Assembly (NCBI GenBank): GCA_028564705.1
Contig: JAPXFQ010001704.1
Location: 620,001 to 684,000, forward strand
Reading direction: 5' to 3'
DNA length: 64,000 nucleotides
From: Apricaphanius iberus
Taxonomy: Eukaryota > Chordata > Actinopteri > Cyprinodontiformes > Aphaniidae
Position numbers and translations under genes: made by a program. This document shows, one piece after another, positions 46,226 to 58,861 of the stretch; the first letter of the stretch is position 1, and each line of letters opens with the position of its first letter. Under the pieces are notes generated by a model, which searched no databases, was not told the origin of the DNA, and worked only from the letters and a program-made list of their open reading frames with translations.

Positions 46226-49200
46226 GTCATGGTGCATTTTAACACAATATTTGATTAGTAAAACACTGGGACAAAAGAAAAACAACACTTACTGCCTGGG
46301 AACTGGCGTTCCACTGTTGTGGCAGTACAGTACAGATCCTTCTATTAAGTTCAAACTCGGGGCAAAGCCAGTACTATAAGGTTTGCAGCCTCTAGCAGCT
46401 GCAAGATGCTAGACTTTCACCTTTCCAAAAACAACATTCCCTTGGGCAGTCCAAAGCTAGGTAGGCAAGGCCACAATTGCAAAGTTAGCATTATGACGTA
46501 TGGTTGATCGGCTTTTTCAAACTCAGGCATTTTTTTGTCTCTTTTCTTCATGTAACTGATTCAAGAATCGGATTTTGTATAACATTTTCATATGCAGCAT
46601 ACTTTTAGAATGCAAAGCGACTGATGTACTGGTGTACTGAATGTATTGAAAAAAACTCAGTTTTACAAGATTGTCAGGATTTTCAGTGAAGTAGACCTTT
46701 AACCACATGTAAATGTCTCAATGCAATGAGCTCCTGACATTTTTCTATGATTAGCTATTTGTGTGAATACATAAATGGACACCATGACAGAGGGCTAATA
46801 CAACTAAAACAATTGGCCTAAAAAAATGTTTCTGATGCACTCCTAATGAATTTTAATAAACAACAAGATGTACAGCTGACGTTATCATAGCCAGTTTTCA
46901 TTGTATGCATAAACTAACTGTGTTTTCAATCTGCCAAAAATATTTTAGCATTTATCAAAATGTGAAACCAAAATATATGCCTTGTCTTGTAATGATTTAA
47001 ATTCTCTGCTTATGACTGACGAACACATGATGTCATTGAATTTCTGATGCACGATTCTGTTGTATCACATCGCTACACCTCTAAACGTTTATTTCCTGAG
47101 GAGTTTCAGCTGTCACATTACCAATTTGTTCTGGTAATTACCGTAGTTGCGCCTAAAACAATAATGGCCTAGGTCTGTATGCTATCCACAAAGGAGAGTG
47201 TAAATGTAAAAAAAAACATAAAAAATATTGACTTCCTTAAATCGTTACTGACATTTTGTTTCTATAATATACTAGAAAAATAGAATATTCTTTTATTTTA
47301 CCAAAAGGGGATTTTCAGTTATAACAGCAGCAAAGTAACAGGTAAATGTAAGCATTTTGATTCCTCCAATATAAAAAAGCAGAATAGAGAAAAATATAGG
47401 TGCATTGAGAACAAAAATAAAAAAACAAAGTTCTGTGCAGTTATTAAACATAAAGTGGCATAGTCATATTTGAATATGAAACCGAGTACGGTAATTTAAA
47501 AAACCCCGTAAAAACTACATATTTACAGAATGTGCATGTGCAATTCTGCATTAAAAAGCAAACATGTTATTTAGAAGTTTATGTTATTTTAGCCAGTGTC
47601 CTTCTGTCTCCCACCACCTGCAGTGGATAAAGGGGGCATGCTAGAACAGACCTGACCTTCCTAATGAATTTATCCTTTTTCTCAGCTTTAGATAAATTTC
47701 TTACCTAAACGGTAAGAAAGAAAGATGAAGACTACACAGAGTAAAAGAAGGTCTTTAGCAGCACTCCCTGTACTACAAAATACCTCAGTTTCCTCAGCTG
47801 TTCGAGTCTGCTCTGATGCAACCAATAATCTTATTGTCACCAACTAAAAGACCCAAGGAAACACAAAATACATCTATTTGTACAGATTGAACTGTTGTTG
47901 TGCGGCCAACAAAATATGTTTATTTATTATGTTCAATCTCCACTTTGTTTTACAAACTGAGCTACAGTTCAACCCTTAAGGCTGCAGAGGAGGAGCTCTA
48001 GCGGTCTATTAGTGACCTTTCTTAGCTTTCTTTATGATCAAAGTCTTTACTCAGCATCACCCGCAGGTCCCAGCACTAAGTACTTTACACTTGATGCTGT
48101 AAAGAACAAAGGCTAGTTGGAAAAGGACAAACAGAGGAGAAAGGAAAAAGTGAGACTGGAGATGACGAGAACAGGGATAAGCCACACTGGGAGGTCATGT
48201 TTGATGAGAACTCTGGATCTCCTGCAGATACACAGTGAGAAGGGTCAGTTCAGCTCATCCGATATAAAAACGTGAAGGAGGCAGACAGAGGACAAAAGAC
48301 TGGGTGGAAACAATCTGAAGACCGATGAAGAGGAGGAGGAGAAGGAAAAGGAAAAGAAAAGGAGGAGGGTTGAGACTGAAGGGGGACCTCATCGGACAGG
48401 CGAAGCAGCTTCAATTAAGATTGGTCAACAGATAAAGAGCCCCACATGTTTGTGTGAAAGAGTGTGACGACCTCAATCATTGTGGATGTTTAAAGTGAAC
48501 AGTGAATGTGTCAAGAGAATTCAAGAGAATTAACTTTCATGCATCCAAGCAACAGTTCTTGTGTCTGTAGCTAACAACCCAAATGAATGTCAAGATGCAT
48601 ATGTTACAATTCATACACCTATCTATGTGCTTAGCATACTGCATAAGCTGAATCTATATTGAAATAATGATAGTGTATAAAAAGGTTGATCTTATTGTCT
48701 TGTGCCTTTTATTTTATTTCAGAACCCATTTTTACTTTCAATCTGCATTTATTTAGGTTAAGGGAGTAAAATACAAAATAAAATAAAAAAATATCAATAT
48801 GTATTGTCTTAACATACACGTAAGCCCAAAATTTTTTCATATCCAGCATACCACACAGTGATGGAGGAGGTGAGGGTGTACTCAATAATTGTGATATGAT
48901 GATCTGTCCTTGCAGTTTGAATTCAGCAAGTTTGCAACCAGATGCAGACATATTGACAGACACCTTTCTCGTTTTAAGTTTCGGTCAATGTCACAAAACT
49001 ATTTCCAACCAGGACAGCAGGGGGTGCTGACTTTTTTTATGGTGGGTCTGCCTTCCATTGCAGTGTTGTTTCTGTTTAACTAGAGTTTATTTTCTTCAGC
49101 TTGTGAATGCATTCCCCCTCAAGAAGCGTTGACCGAAAGAAAGTAAGTTTTGATAGAGCTGAAAAGCTTTTTATTAGAAGTACAGCTCATAGAATACTCT

Positions 49201-49399
49201 AAAACAACTGCATGTAAATAAACACAGCGGACTGTTTTGTGGTTCTCTACAAATCCTTGTGTTTAAAATTACCAAAAGACCATATTACATAAACTGTCCT
49301 TTCCATATAATGCATGTAGTGCCCAAACGCTGCATTGACTACTGATACCAATGACTATCACCATTGTGGTGAAACAATCTCTGGCTGTTGTTGATCTGA
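46226..49399. other. unassigned sequence
   Basis: About 3.2 kb without a recognised gene or element. A purine-only tract of AGG/AAG type lies at about 48325-48372. Frames at 46523-46708 and 48709-48963 (both minus) are unrecognised. Confidence 0.4.
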
Positions 49400-49555
49400 C
49401 AGATCACAGGCATACGCTCTCTGTTGACGGATAGTTAGGGAATTGGGCTCTACTTCGTCCGTCATTGCATAGTTCACGGAGAGCCCTTGGGTCAACGGAT
49501 AATGGCGATGCATCTTTCCGTTTCAACGTAGAAGGAGAAGTATGAACTAGGCTTA
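49400..49555 (-). repeat. MITE terminal region
   Basis: Read on the minus strand, the end is TTAAGCCTAGTTCATACTTC followed by CGTTGAAACGG and CGTTGACCC. A start like AAGCCTGGTTTATACTTC with CGTTGACGG phrases is familiar from fish Harbinger-type MITEs. The opposite end was not found. Confidence 0.45.
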
Positions 49556-49683
49556 AGCGCTCAAAAGACTTCATGACCAAATGAGTCTATAGAAGACAGC
49601 TTCTGTATTTATTTACACATTTTTTATTTAAAAAAAAGACTTATTTTAGTCCAAATGGCAAAAATGGGAAATGGCTCTGAATG

Positions 49684-49744
<61 letters not shown>
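49684..49744. repeat. (CA)n microsatellite
   Basis: About 30 CA units with one AA interruption in the middle. Confidence 0.97.
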
Positions 49745-49746
<2 letters not shown>

Positions 49747-51639
49747 TTATATCCCAGCATTGTTTTGTTCTATGATTTGTGAAACCTAACCATAATATGC
49801 ACTTAATAGCAGTTTAAAGAGTTACAGGTTTATATGTTGTACTGAAATATCAAGAATATTAGTGGAAAAAAGAATGTCAATTTATTATTTCTGCCAACTA
49901 TTATAATTATTTAGATTCTCTGCCCTTTTTTTTTTGCCAATACTGAGAGCTAAGCAGAGTTTTTATTTTCAAAGGCTAATGTCAAGAAGAGCATTTTGTT
50001 TATGAAATATGATAAAGAGTGCAGATGAGTAAATGAAGAAGGATTTCCTTTGGTGGTTAGCACATAGGAATGAACTTCTAACTTCAGTCAAGGACAGGGT
50101 AGTAGAGCGTTTGGCTCAGGTTTGGTGACTCTCCGATGTCTATGCCTATGTTTGTCTCTGTCCTTGTCTGTCAGATGTTCTTTTGTCTTTCATGGTACTG
50201 AGTATAACCACAGTTTCAATGTTAGAAAGAGAAATAGTCAAAGTCAGGTATACTCTGAATACAATTTTATTGACTTTGGGGTGAGGCTTCATGTGTTTCC
50301 TATGATCACCCAGTCTGTCATTGCTATAAAGACAATAGTGATTAAACAATTTTACCTAGCATATAACCAGTGTGATGCCTTTTATTTGTGGTATACTGAT
50401 TTCCAAACAGTGATTTAGATCTTTACCTAATGTATTTATATAAGCCTTAATAACAGTTTGCACTTTACATAATTAAAGAAGAGACTTCAAACAATTTCTG
50501 TCGACTTGCTGTGTTGTAAATTCAAACTACAAGTCCCCCCCGAAACCTATTGTGTCTGAAATATGTTGTGCACAAAATGTCCTGCTAGCTTGGAAAGTTG
50601 GCAAGACTATCAGGTGATGAATAAAACCCCCACTGTGACATCCACCTGCAAAGCTTGTCTGTTCATTTCTGACCCAACAGTTTGTGAACTCTTCTTTAAT
50701 TGAAGATACTCTGTGTTGATTTCTTTTTGGTCTTGACAGTTCCAGATGTTGCTTTACCATCTTGGAAGACTCCAGGGAGCAGTTTGGAGTTCCAGACAGA
50801 CAGGTATGATGACCTTATGCCTCATGGAGAGGAAGTATATGACAGCCAATAAAACTAAGCCTGCTGTCAAAGCATGTGGTTTAACTTGACAGGACTGGGA
50901 TTTATTTATGTGAATAAGTCATTTTTCTTCTCTGTGTTTTATTATAAGCATCTTTATAAATTTAAAGATTCTTTAAATCCAAAAGCTTTTGCTCTTCTAC
51001 CTTCAAACACATATGAATTGCATTGACAATTCATCTTTATTTCAGCCAGTGCAGATGATTGAATGAAGAAGAACTTCCATTGGTTGTTAGCAGATAAACT
51101 TAGTTTCTTAGGAGCTGGATTTCATAAACCTGCAGCCATTAAAGTGAATTAAATGATTTGGATAGGTAAAGGAATGCCTTTGATTATATAGTGTATTATC
51201 CTTCCTTTATTTACTGTTGTCATCTTGGAACAAGTCATTAAATAATAGAATGTTACATTTTCTCTCATTGTGACAGCTCTCAGATAATTTCAAGTTTTCC
51301 CGCTGTAACTTTAATTTCCCCTTTATTCTGCTTCATTCCACACTATCCTCTGTCCTCTATGTCTCAGCAGCTCTCAGAGGTTATATTCTCCATTCTTCAA
51401 GGCTCATTGCTCACAGCGAGGAATCTGTTTTCACCGCCCACCAGTCTGGGACCTTGAAGACCTGTAACGATGGGCTGCTAGCATGGCTTTATCCTCTTAG
51501 ACTGAATAAATGAAAGCAGATAGAATGCAGGACATAAATCGGCCTTAAGCATTTTATTGGAGCAGTTTTATTTTTTATTGTATGAATAAATAAAATATTT
51601 CCTTTCTGACCTGTTGTGGGCCATAACAAAACACGTTAT
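49745..51639. other. unassigned AT-rich sequence
   Basis: No gene recognised. Frames at 50122-50418 (plus) and 50527-50760 (minus) carry no known domain. Confidence 0.4.
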
Positions 51640-52511
51640 AGGCCTGATTTATCAACGGTTTGCGCTTTTTAAACTGGCGCAAAAAACAGTTAGGGGACAG
51701 TTGTACGCCGCAAAGACTTATGGGTAATGTGTTTGTGTTAATTGTAAAAGTTCTGTATTGTACATTATAGTTTGTGTTACAAATGTAGCCGTGCTCCTTA
51801 GTTATCCTTTGAGTTATGTTGTTGTCAGTGTTCGGTGGATATTGTCCGCGCACCATCATAGAGACGGCGGTGTACAGTAATGGGGTGTCTGCCTTGACTC
51901 TCATGATTGAGTGTTGCAAGAATGTGAGGGGTACACGTGAACTTTTATCTCCAGTAACTTCAATAACTTAAATTAGATTTTTTTCTTGCCCCTTTAATAT
52001 AAATATTTTTGCCTTTCTTAATACTGTATTCAGGTTTGGCTCCACCTCTATTACATATATGACATTTAAAAAGCAAAATTATTACATTTCAGATCATATA
52101 TTTTCTAGATAAATTCATTTTTGTACTGTAACTTCACATTTAATAAAGGGTAGTGATTGGAATTCCGGCTGTTTTTGGAGAGCTGGTTCTTTTGGCTCGG
52201 CTCACCAATAGAGCCGGCTCTTTCGTCTCCCAAGTGGCTCCTCAGATTTTCTGTTGCATAAAGTATATTTATCACCAGAAAATAAAGCAAAACAATGTGT
52301 AAAATGATTAGCTAATGTAAAAAATGCAATATCTAAAATATTTAGCATTTATATGGATTTATTAACTGAACACTTTAAGAAATCTGAACTTAAGGAGCTA
52401 CAAAAATAAATGATAAAGAAGGGTATAAAAAAGAAGACCCATCCAGCACTCATCAGTGTTTTAACAAAACCAAATAAAACAGAATATTAACTGGTTGCAT
52501 ATGTGCAAGAA

Positions 52512-52731
52512 CTATTTACATTGAAGCAACCTGAACAAACTCACAGAATGAAAAAAAAAACTTAAGTGAAGATTAGCATTTAGAAACACCAACTGCCTCA
52601 GCTTTGAGGGGCTAATCCTGTTTCTTCTTTCTGTTATTATCTGCCCTGTTTTGGAGACGATTCTCTCTGAGGGTACAGATGTTGCTACAATACACAGTCT
52701 CCATGCCATAACATGTGTAAGACGTGGGTAG
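52512..52731 (-). pseudogene. hAT transposase C-terminal dimerisation domain (ZBED-like)
   Basis: On the minus strand YPRLTHVMAWRLCIVATSVP is followed by SERIVSKTGQIITERRNRI and SKLRQLVFLNANL, ending in a natural stop near 52512. This is the hAT C-terminal (hATC) dimerisation region of fish ZBED1-like transposases. The rest of the protein, including the zinc finger and the RNase-H-like core, is missing. Upstream of the first tyrosine the frame is lost at the edge of an LTR-like block. The family call is firm because the VATSVPSER signature is intact, but the fragment cannot transpose. Confidence 0.9.
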
Positions 52732-53386
52732 TGTAGTATGCAAAATTTGATCATATGTGTTAAATGTCATGTATGATGGCATATTGAAAATCGCACGATT
52801 ACAGGATGTGAAGGCTGGATAATTGGGCACCTTTTGAGGAACATCAAAGCCCTTGTATATGTTGGAAGTATGTGTGACCTTTGAGGACCTCTGAGACAAA
52901 GAGTTTTATTGCAGACTATAAAACCATAAAATTCAGGATGGACTCACAGGACAGACCTCGGATCTTGTGATGTAGGAGCAGGACAATGGTCAATACACTA
53001 ACCAGCTTTTGGTTTAGGACTGTGTCAATAAAGCCTGGGAGAATGAACTTTTGACCAGGGACAGGGACACAACTCATCTTATGACTGCATAATTCTCTGA
53101 CAGCCAATCATGGTTAAGACACTGTTTGGAAATGTTCTGATTGGAGCAGATTCGAGGGAGAGGGAACGCCTAGAGTCCTGGCGAGGCCTGGTGTCTATAA
53201 AAGTTGTGACATGAAGATCATTCAATTGTCAGAAATCTTGTCTGGCCCAGAGAAACTAGGGCATCTTTCTCTGTAAACTGCAATTTGTTAATCTGTTCAA
53301 AATAAATGTTAAGAACTGGAAATTGGCTCCATTTTGTCTCTGCTTGAACATGCACTGAATTAATTTTGATAATATTTAATTCAACA
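52732..53386 (+). mobile_element. candidate solo LTR inside the hAT
   Basis: The block starts TGTAGTATGC and ends TTTAATTCAACA, with GTAG on both sides (52728-52731 and 53387-53390) as a possible 4-bp duplication. Promoter-like order is present: GCCAATCATG (about 53102), TCTATAAAAG (about 53192) and AATAAATG (about 53302), with about 80 bp after the polyadenylation signal. No internal retroviral or retrotransposon coding sequence is seen. The interior of the hAT had been deleted before or during this insertion, because transposase sequence does not resume at the right edge. Confidence 0.5.
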
Positions 53387-54188
53387 GTAGCCTAGACCCT
53401 TTCGACTGTTGTCGCTCATTTTTTCACCGTGACTCTTCTTCGTTGCGCTCTCTGTCTCTTTCTTATTCGCTTTTCTCCTCTTTTCCTCTCTTATCTCCCT
53501 CCCTCCCTATGTGCTCACTGCTGTGTGTGTCTGTCTGACCCTCCCACTTCCCTGCCCCTATACTGCTCTGTGCATGCAGTTGCTGTCACACACGTTGACC
53601 AATCCCCTTTGGCTTTCACCAAAACAAGAGGGGGGGAAAAACGGCTCGCAATGACGAGTCGGCTCCCGTCATTCACTTCAAAGAGCCGGCTCTTAGAGCC
53701 GCTTCGTTCGCGACCGACACATCACTAATAAAGGGCATGTGCTGTGCATTTCAACAACATTAGTAGGACTGGAAATTTAGCAAACTTGTTCTGGACATGC
53801 TGCAGCTTTAATCAGTCTAACTCTGGATTATGCTGCCTGAATGGAACAGATAGCGGCCATGTACAAGGCATGCATTCAGTTTATTACTGACAAACAAGAA
53901 ATATAATTGAAAGACATGCTAGCCTAATAGTAATTAAGTCCCTAACAGTCCTAATTTGACATGAACACTATGTGTTTGGTTTTTTTTGGCAAAGACACAT
54001 AATAAATCCATTGTGTCTACTGCTCCTCACTTTAGCTGTGGGGTAGTGCACTGGGTAGAGCAACTTGCACCCAGTTACATAGGCAATTTTAGTAGATTGC
54101 ACGCAAATGAAGGACAACCCTCTGGCACAATATATTTTTGCGTGCACGCAATATTGCACGCCTTGTGTGGAATTTTGATAAATCAGGC

Positions 54189-55767
54189 TCTGTTTGTTTT
54201 AATATTTTCATTCAAATACCTGTTGTGTACTTTTTACTACAAAATATTCATCAGTGTTATAAACATAAATAAATTGGTTTTATAGCAAGCTTAGCCTGTG
54301 GTGCAACAGCACAGCATGCAAAAATAGTAATTTTAAGTAAATTTTTAGTGAATGTGCATGCAGATGTGTGTCACAGAGTCTGTACACAGTCTAGGTTAAT
54401 AGAATTAGCAATGGATTCTTAATGGAATATTGTTGTTCCAGCAACCAAGTTCAACTGTTGCAGAGCAGCAGTAAGAGTAAAAGCTGTTACCCTGCAGATT
54501 CCCAGAGGGCTTTAAGGAGGACGGAGATGTCAGAAGCAGGGCTTAACTGTTAATTCTGTTAGTGTCCCATTGCTATTCTCGCTCTTTACAAGTACCTTTC
54601 CAGGAGAAACACCTTTCGGTCTTTCTTTTCATCCTTTCCCACTGGTGGGATCTGTATCTGTAAAGACAGAACAGCTTTTGTTGGCAAAATAGTTGCAGTT
54701 ATGAAACCTCATCAAAATCAGAAACCCTGCCACTTGTTTTGTTTTTGTTTTAGTTTAGTTTAGTTTTTTCTTTTTTCTTTTTTGGGGGGGGGGTGTTGGT
54801 ATTTTCTCTAAATAATTAAGAGAAACAGATTTAAATGTAAACATTCTCTGTTATATGGAAGTACAGAGAGTATTTTAGTGGTTGTGACTTTCTGTTTCGA
54901 TCCTGGGATTTCCTGTGTTACTGCCAGTCTTTCATTCTCCTCAAACACAGGGCCTGTTCTTGCAATGTTGCACACTCACTGGTCTGTGATAAAATGTGTC
55001 TACATATAAAAGCTAAAAAGCACAGTGTGCTACAAATTTGAGCAGAAAAAAATGTCCAGCAGTGCTCATGAATAGTTTATACAATAAACTTTCAATTTGT
55101 TTCTCTATCAGCAATATTGGATATCTGATTAAGAGCTTTTCAGAGATCTACTGTCAAAGTCAGAATTCAACTTGTCACATTTTTATTTGATTTCTGACAG
55201 GGAACTTGTGAGATATGCCACTCAAACGTAGAACATAGCTTAGCATGTAGAGTTCTCTGATTACAACTGCATTGTCTGGCTTTAATTTAAGCATTATACC
55301 ATTTTCTGGGTAAATATTCGATTCTGATTGGCTGGAGGGTGTAGGTCAAAAAGTGATAATGTACACCTAGTAAAGGCATCACGTCAAATTACCTGATGAC
55401 AGTTCTAAATTATTGTGCTGGCTCAAATGGCAACGGAGACTCAACGTCATTTCACAGTTGACTCATTGCAAAGTTTTGCAACATCCTCTGGACACAAACA
55501 AGCAGTAAGTAGTGCATTGGCCTTCTGAAATGATACTTCGATCACGTAACATAAGGTAAATACATCATCTCACTTCCCATCACTGATCAACTGCTGCGAT
55601 CGGCTCGCTGTGGCCACATTGCTTTGCAATGCCTGTATACTGGAGATATTAAATAGTGGGTTCGACTTATAAAAAAAACAACTCACGATTTTAACTCTAA
55701 AACACATTAAAGTATTATTAATTGATTAAATATTTCTTTCTTTTGTAAGTGACCAGGGTATAAGCGG
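54189..55767. other. unassigned AT-rich sequence
   Basis: No gene recognised. A G-run (54784-54793) follows a T-rich tract. Sequence at 55300-55760 may belong to the repeat that contains the hairpin at 55768. Confidence 0.35.
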
Positions 55768-55848
55768 GATAATGCCCTTCAAGATGTCCATTATCAGAAA
55801 TTAATGGACCTCGTGGAAGCGGTTCACGCCTCCGCGCCGGGCATTATC
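55768..55848. repeat. nested double hairpin, MITE-like
   Basis: GATAATGCCC (55768-55777) pairs with GGGCATTATC (55839-55848). Inside it GTCCATTA (55786-55793) pairs with TAATGGAC (55802-55809). The intervening CGCCTCCGCGCCGG part is GC-rich. A compound fold of this kind suggests a transposon subterminal region, but the class is unknown. Confidence 0.6.
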
Positions 55849-56145
55849 TCTTACATATCACACGAGAGGAAGTGCTGTTGTGCTGAATATCAGCACTGGT
55901 TTGATTCAGTTGCTTCAGATAATCACACCTGTATTGTAATGTGTGTAATTGTGTGCTGTAATATATATGTAATATATCCTTACAACAGATAAAAAAATTA
56001 GGGGGAAATGTTACCCTCATTTTAGTTTGAAGACAGTTTGTAAGTACTCATCCAGCTTGGAATATTACCTGTTTGACATTGATTAAAATGATGGCCCAGG
56101 ATCATGCTTACTTATTTATTGTTGAGGAAGAGGGTGTTTTATTGT
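55849..56145. other. unassigned sequence
   Basis: Nothing recognised. The 62-codon plus frame from 55804 starts inside the hairpin. Confidence 0.4.
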
Positions 56146-56153
56146 TTCATGTG

Positions 56154-56490
56154 TAGACATGGGCCGGTATTAGATTCTGACGGTATGATAACCTTGGATA
56201 AAAATATCACGGTTTCACGGTAAAAGTTGTGGGGGTTCACCTCCTTCGGCCATCCTGAACTTAAATTACTGCTGAGTCTCACTGACTGTATGTGCACAAT
56301 CACATACTCATTGCATTGTTTTCGCTGCAAGTACGCATGCGCACAATCTAGGGAGTCCTGCCCTTTCACTTTGACGAAGCAAAAAATGCACATATCGTAG
56401 GAACGGTATAACGTTTTTTGTTTGCGGTTTTGAAACCGTGACTTTTTCAAACCGTGGTAAACCTTGAAACCGGTTATCATCCCATGCCTA
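56154..56490. mobile_element. hAT-type MITE with perfect 8-bp TSD
   Basis: TTCATGTG occurs on both sides (56146-56153 and 56491-56498). The ends are TAGACATGGGCCGGTAT on the left and, in reverse complement, TAGGCATGGGATGATAACCG on the right. The sequence inside is dominated by ACGGTTT/AAACCG phrases in both orientations, so it folds back on itself. At 337 bp it encodes no transposase. Confidence 0.9.
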
Positions 56491-56498
56491 TTCATGTG

Positions 56499-58602
56499 TT
56501 GTGATGCCTTTGTGATGAACAGAATTCATATTAATGTCAGACCTTGTTTTTTTTTTTAATTAGCATGTTTCATAAAGACCAGCATTGGCACCACCAACCA
56601 AACTGTATATCCAGTGAACATAATGTCAACATCAGCCAAACAGCAGACAAATGAGTAAAGCCCAACGTTTACTGTTTTATGTAATTTATCAGGACATTAA
56701 ATTAACATCGCAATTTAGCTATTTATCTATAATTTTTCACAGCCATGAAGGCAACCATTTATTTAAAGTTTGTCCTGTATGTCAGTGACAATTTGCATAG
56801 ATTTCTAAATTCACTGCACTCAAACTGAGATCTATTGCTTGGTCACAAACAGAATGTTTGTTTGCAAAAGGGTGTGTGCAAGGTTTTCTTAACTGCGAAA
56901 ACAGGTTTACATGAACCCTATTTTTATTTCATCCCCTGGTACATGATATGCTCCAGAATGAAAAAGAAATAGAAGAAACAATAAAGAAAGGGGAAAGCAA
57001 AATTAAGTGAGAAACGTTGATGGATGATTTCATCCAATTTGGCCAATGTACTTTATAACAAGATGACATGTTAATAATTTAGCCATAAAGTCTTTCTTAT
57101 AAACTGTTATTTTCTGAGACGTAATTTATCTCAATTTTTGAGATTATATGACATTTAATGAGCATAATGTAACTATTTTTTAAACTTTCTTCTTCTATTT
57201 CCCATGACCTTCTAGTTGCAGCTGTGTTCAAAGCCTATATACAGGTTGGAATAGTGTGACGCTGTGATTGGTCGAGTGTGACAGTAGGAACTAGTTGTGT
57301 TTCTTTTCTCTTATACCCATTCAAATATTTGAATGGAAAATTCACTGTATATTTTTAATGAATATCTTGGTTTATCCATCAACACAGCTGTGATTTACTT
57401 TTAACTTCAAATACATGCATTTCCAAGTACTCTGAAGGCCAGTAAACTCGAGCTGTGATTGGATAAGGGACCAAAATGTTGAATAAAAAAAATGCAATGC
57501 ATGTGGTTTCAGTCGCAGCTCTGTTCAGCCTCAATCCCCGATCAACCTTCATCTCGCAGAGCAGCCCTGTCTCACCTCAGGGTCGGCTCTCACCTCCATC
57601 ACTCAGCCTTGTTAGCCATTCACACATGGCCTGTGAAATCACACTCTCTTCACAGGGGCTCTTCAACATGCCATACTCTTCCTCTCTCTTTCCTGGCTTC
57701 CCCCGGTCTCTCTGAATTCTGATTGACTAAAGAATGTATCTATCTCTTCGTCGTCTGTAACAAACAGATGGGGCAATGCCACTCTGCCCATCTTCATTGT
57801 CCCTCTCCATCTAATCTTGTCACTTCTTCTGAGTTATGAAACTTCCTAACTGTAAGGCTAAGATCTGTCCCTGTATTATCTGTCCAGATGATGTTGCTTT
57901 ACTGCTTAAGTCCCAGATTTATCTCAACAGCAATTTCTTTGTTTTGCCTATATAGTATTTTAATGCATGCCTGCAGTGATCTATACCAGAACCTACAAAA
58001 ACTGTATTCATTTTTCTTTTGAATATATTATTTCATGCATTATATATTAATACACTTTGTTATTGCTGTTGTTTGAAACTACAAAGACACTGGCTGCAAA
58101 GTTCAATATGAGACAGAACCCCCCCCACTGTGCTGTAAGGATCTTATTTTAAATGTTTGCCAAATCATAATACATTTACTCATTCTTCTAAGGCAAAACA
58201 TTACAAAAAATTAGCTTCAACACTGTTTAAATTAAGACACAATTTTCAGTATAATGTTACTAGATATCAGGATATTATTTATATTGTATTAGCTTTTCCA
58301 TCATTAAATTAAACACAATGCAATCTCCAGTTGTATACTAAAATCTAACCATATATGGCAAACATATTCAAAATTTTCTTGAGTCCCATTGCACCCTTTC
58401 AACCTTCTCTAAGCATCGCGCCTGTCTTTTATCCAGCTCTTTTTATCATTTAAATGGAGTTAAAGTGGTTATACAAAGGCATAGCTACATTTACAAACAT
58501 AACCACAAATGTTGGGTGCTGTTTATTTTGCCCCATTGATATTTTGTACTTTTGCAGTTATGATTGCTTTCTACCTAAAATGATGCCAGACATTTTGTAC
58601 TG
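56499..58602. other. unassigned sequence
   Basis: No gene recognised. A GC-richer patch at 57500-57720 holds two overlapping plus frames (57476-57715 and 57492-57722) without any known domain or splice evidence. Confidence 0.4.
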
Positions 58603-58687
58603 TCCCACGACTCCCAGGTGAAAGTCATGTGCGCAGAGTCGTGGGATCAAATCCCGCCCAGGCCCTCGTTGTGTACCATGCCACATT
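58603..58687. repeat. tRNA-like repeat, chimeric copy with inverted 5' half
   Basis: The right part (58637-58687, AGTCGTGGGATCAAATCCCG and GTTGTGTACCATGCCACA) matches 58903-58953 in the same orientation. The left part (58603-58636) matches the reverse complement of 58880-58910. TCCCACGACT and AGTCGTGGGA form a 10-bp stem around a 24-base loop. The B-box-like GATCAAATC is kept but the A box is lost. Confidence 0.8.
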
Positions 58688-58861
58688 TGGCGTTGCTGGC
58701 AGGGTCCATGTGAGACTGGTAATAAGTCCATGGATTCGAAATTGGTGGCACCCTGCATGAGGACATGCTTGTGATAAGAGGGGGAGAGATGTGACAGTGT
58801 GGAGGTCCTGTCACTGTGGCTCCGATAGATAACGTGCCCCGGCTGCTTGGCCACAGGGATT

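Larger units (their letters stand above)
52151..53727 (-). mobile_element. hAT DNA transposon, deleted
   Basis: Both sides carry the perfect 8-bp duplication ATAAAGGG (52143-52150 and 53728-53735). The termini are TAGTGATTGGAATTCC on the left and, in reverse complement, TAGTGATGTGTCGG on the right. Subterminal GAGCCGGCTCTTT repeats occur at both ends. The element lies inside R1 copy C. Copy B of R1 shows the unoccupied arrangement at the corresponding position (GAAATTTAATAGAGACCATG). Only the C-terminal end of the transposase remains. Confidence 0.92.
51640..54188 (+). mobile_element. R1 repeat element, copy C, with nested hAT
   Basis: The left end GGCCTGATTTATCAACGG and the right end TTGATAAATCAGGC form an inverted repeat. 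Away from the nested hAT, the sequence parallels copy B: TTTAAAAAGCAAAATTATTA (about 52070), CTTGTTCTGGACATGCTGCA, CAGTCTAACTCTGGATTATG and CAGTTTATTACTGACAAACA (about 53877-53896). Without the hAT it would be about 960 bp. No transposase is seen and no clear target duplication is defined. The inverted ends resemble PIF/Harbinger-type MITEs of fish. Confidence 0.72.

Noticed and set aside
45860..46288. 142-codon minus-strand frame
   Set aside because: It runs through a SINE-like repeat and its internal tandem duplication, and the repeated PHQHPHS-like residues come from that duplication.
48325..48372. Purine tract as a functional triplex or matrix site
   Set aside because: No mirror symmetry long enough to support it; a low-complexity tract is sufficient explanation.
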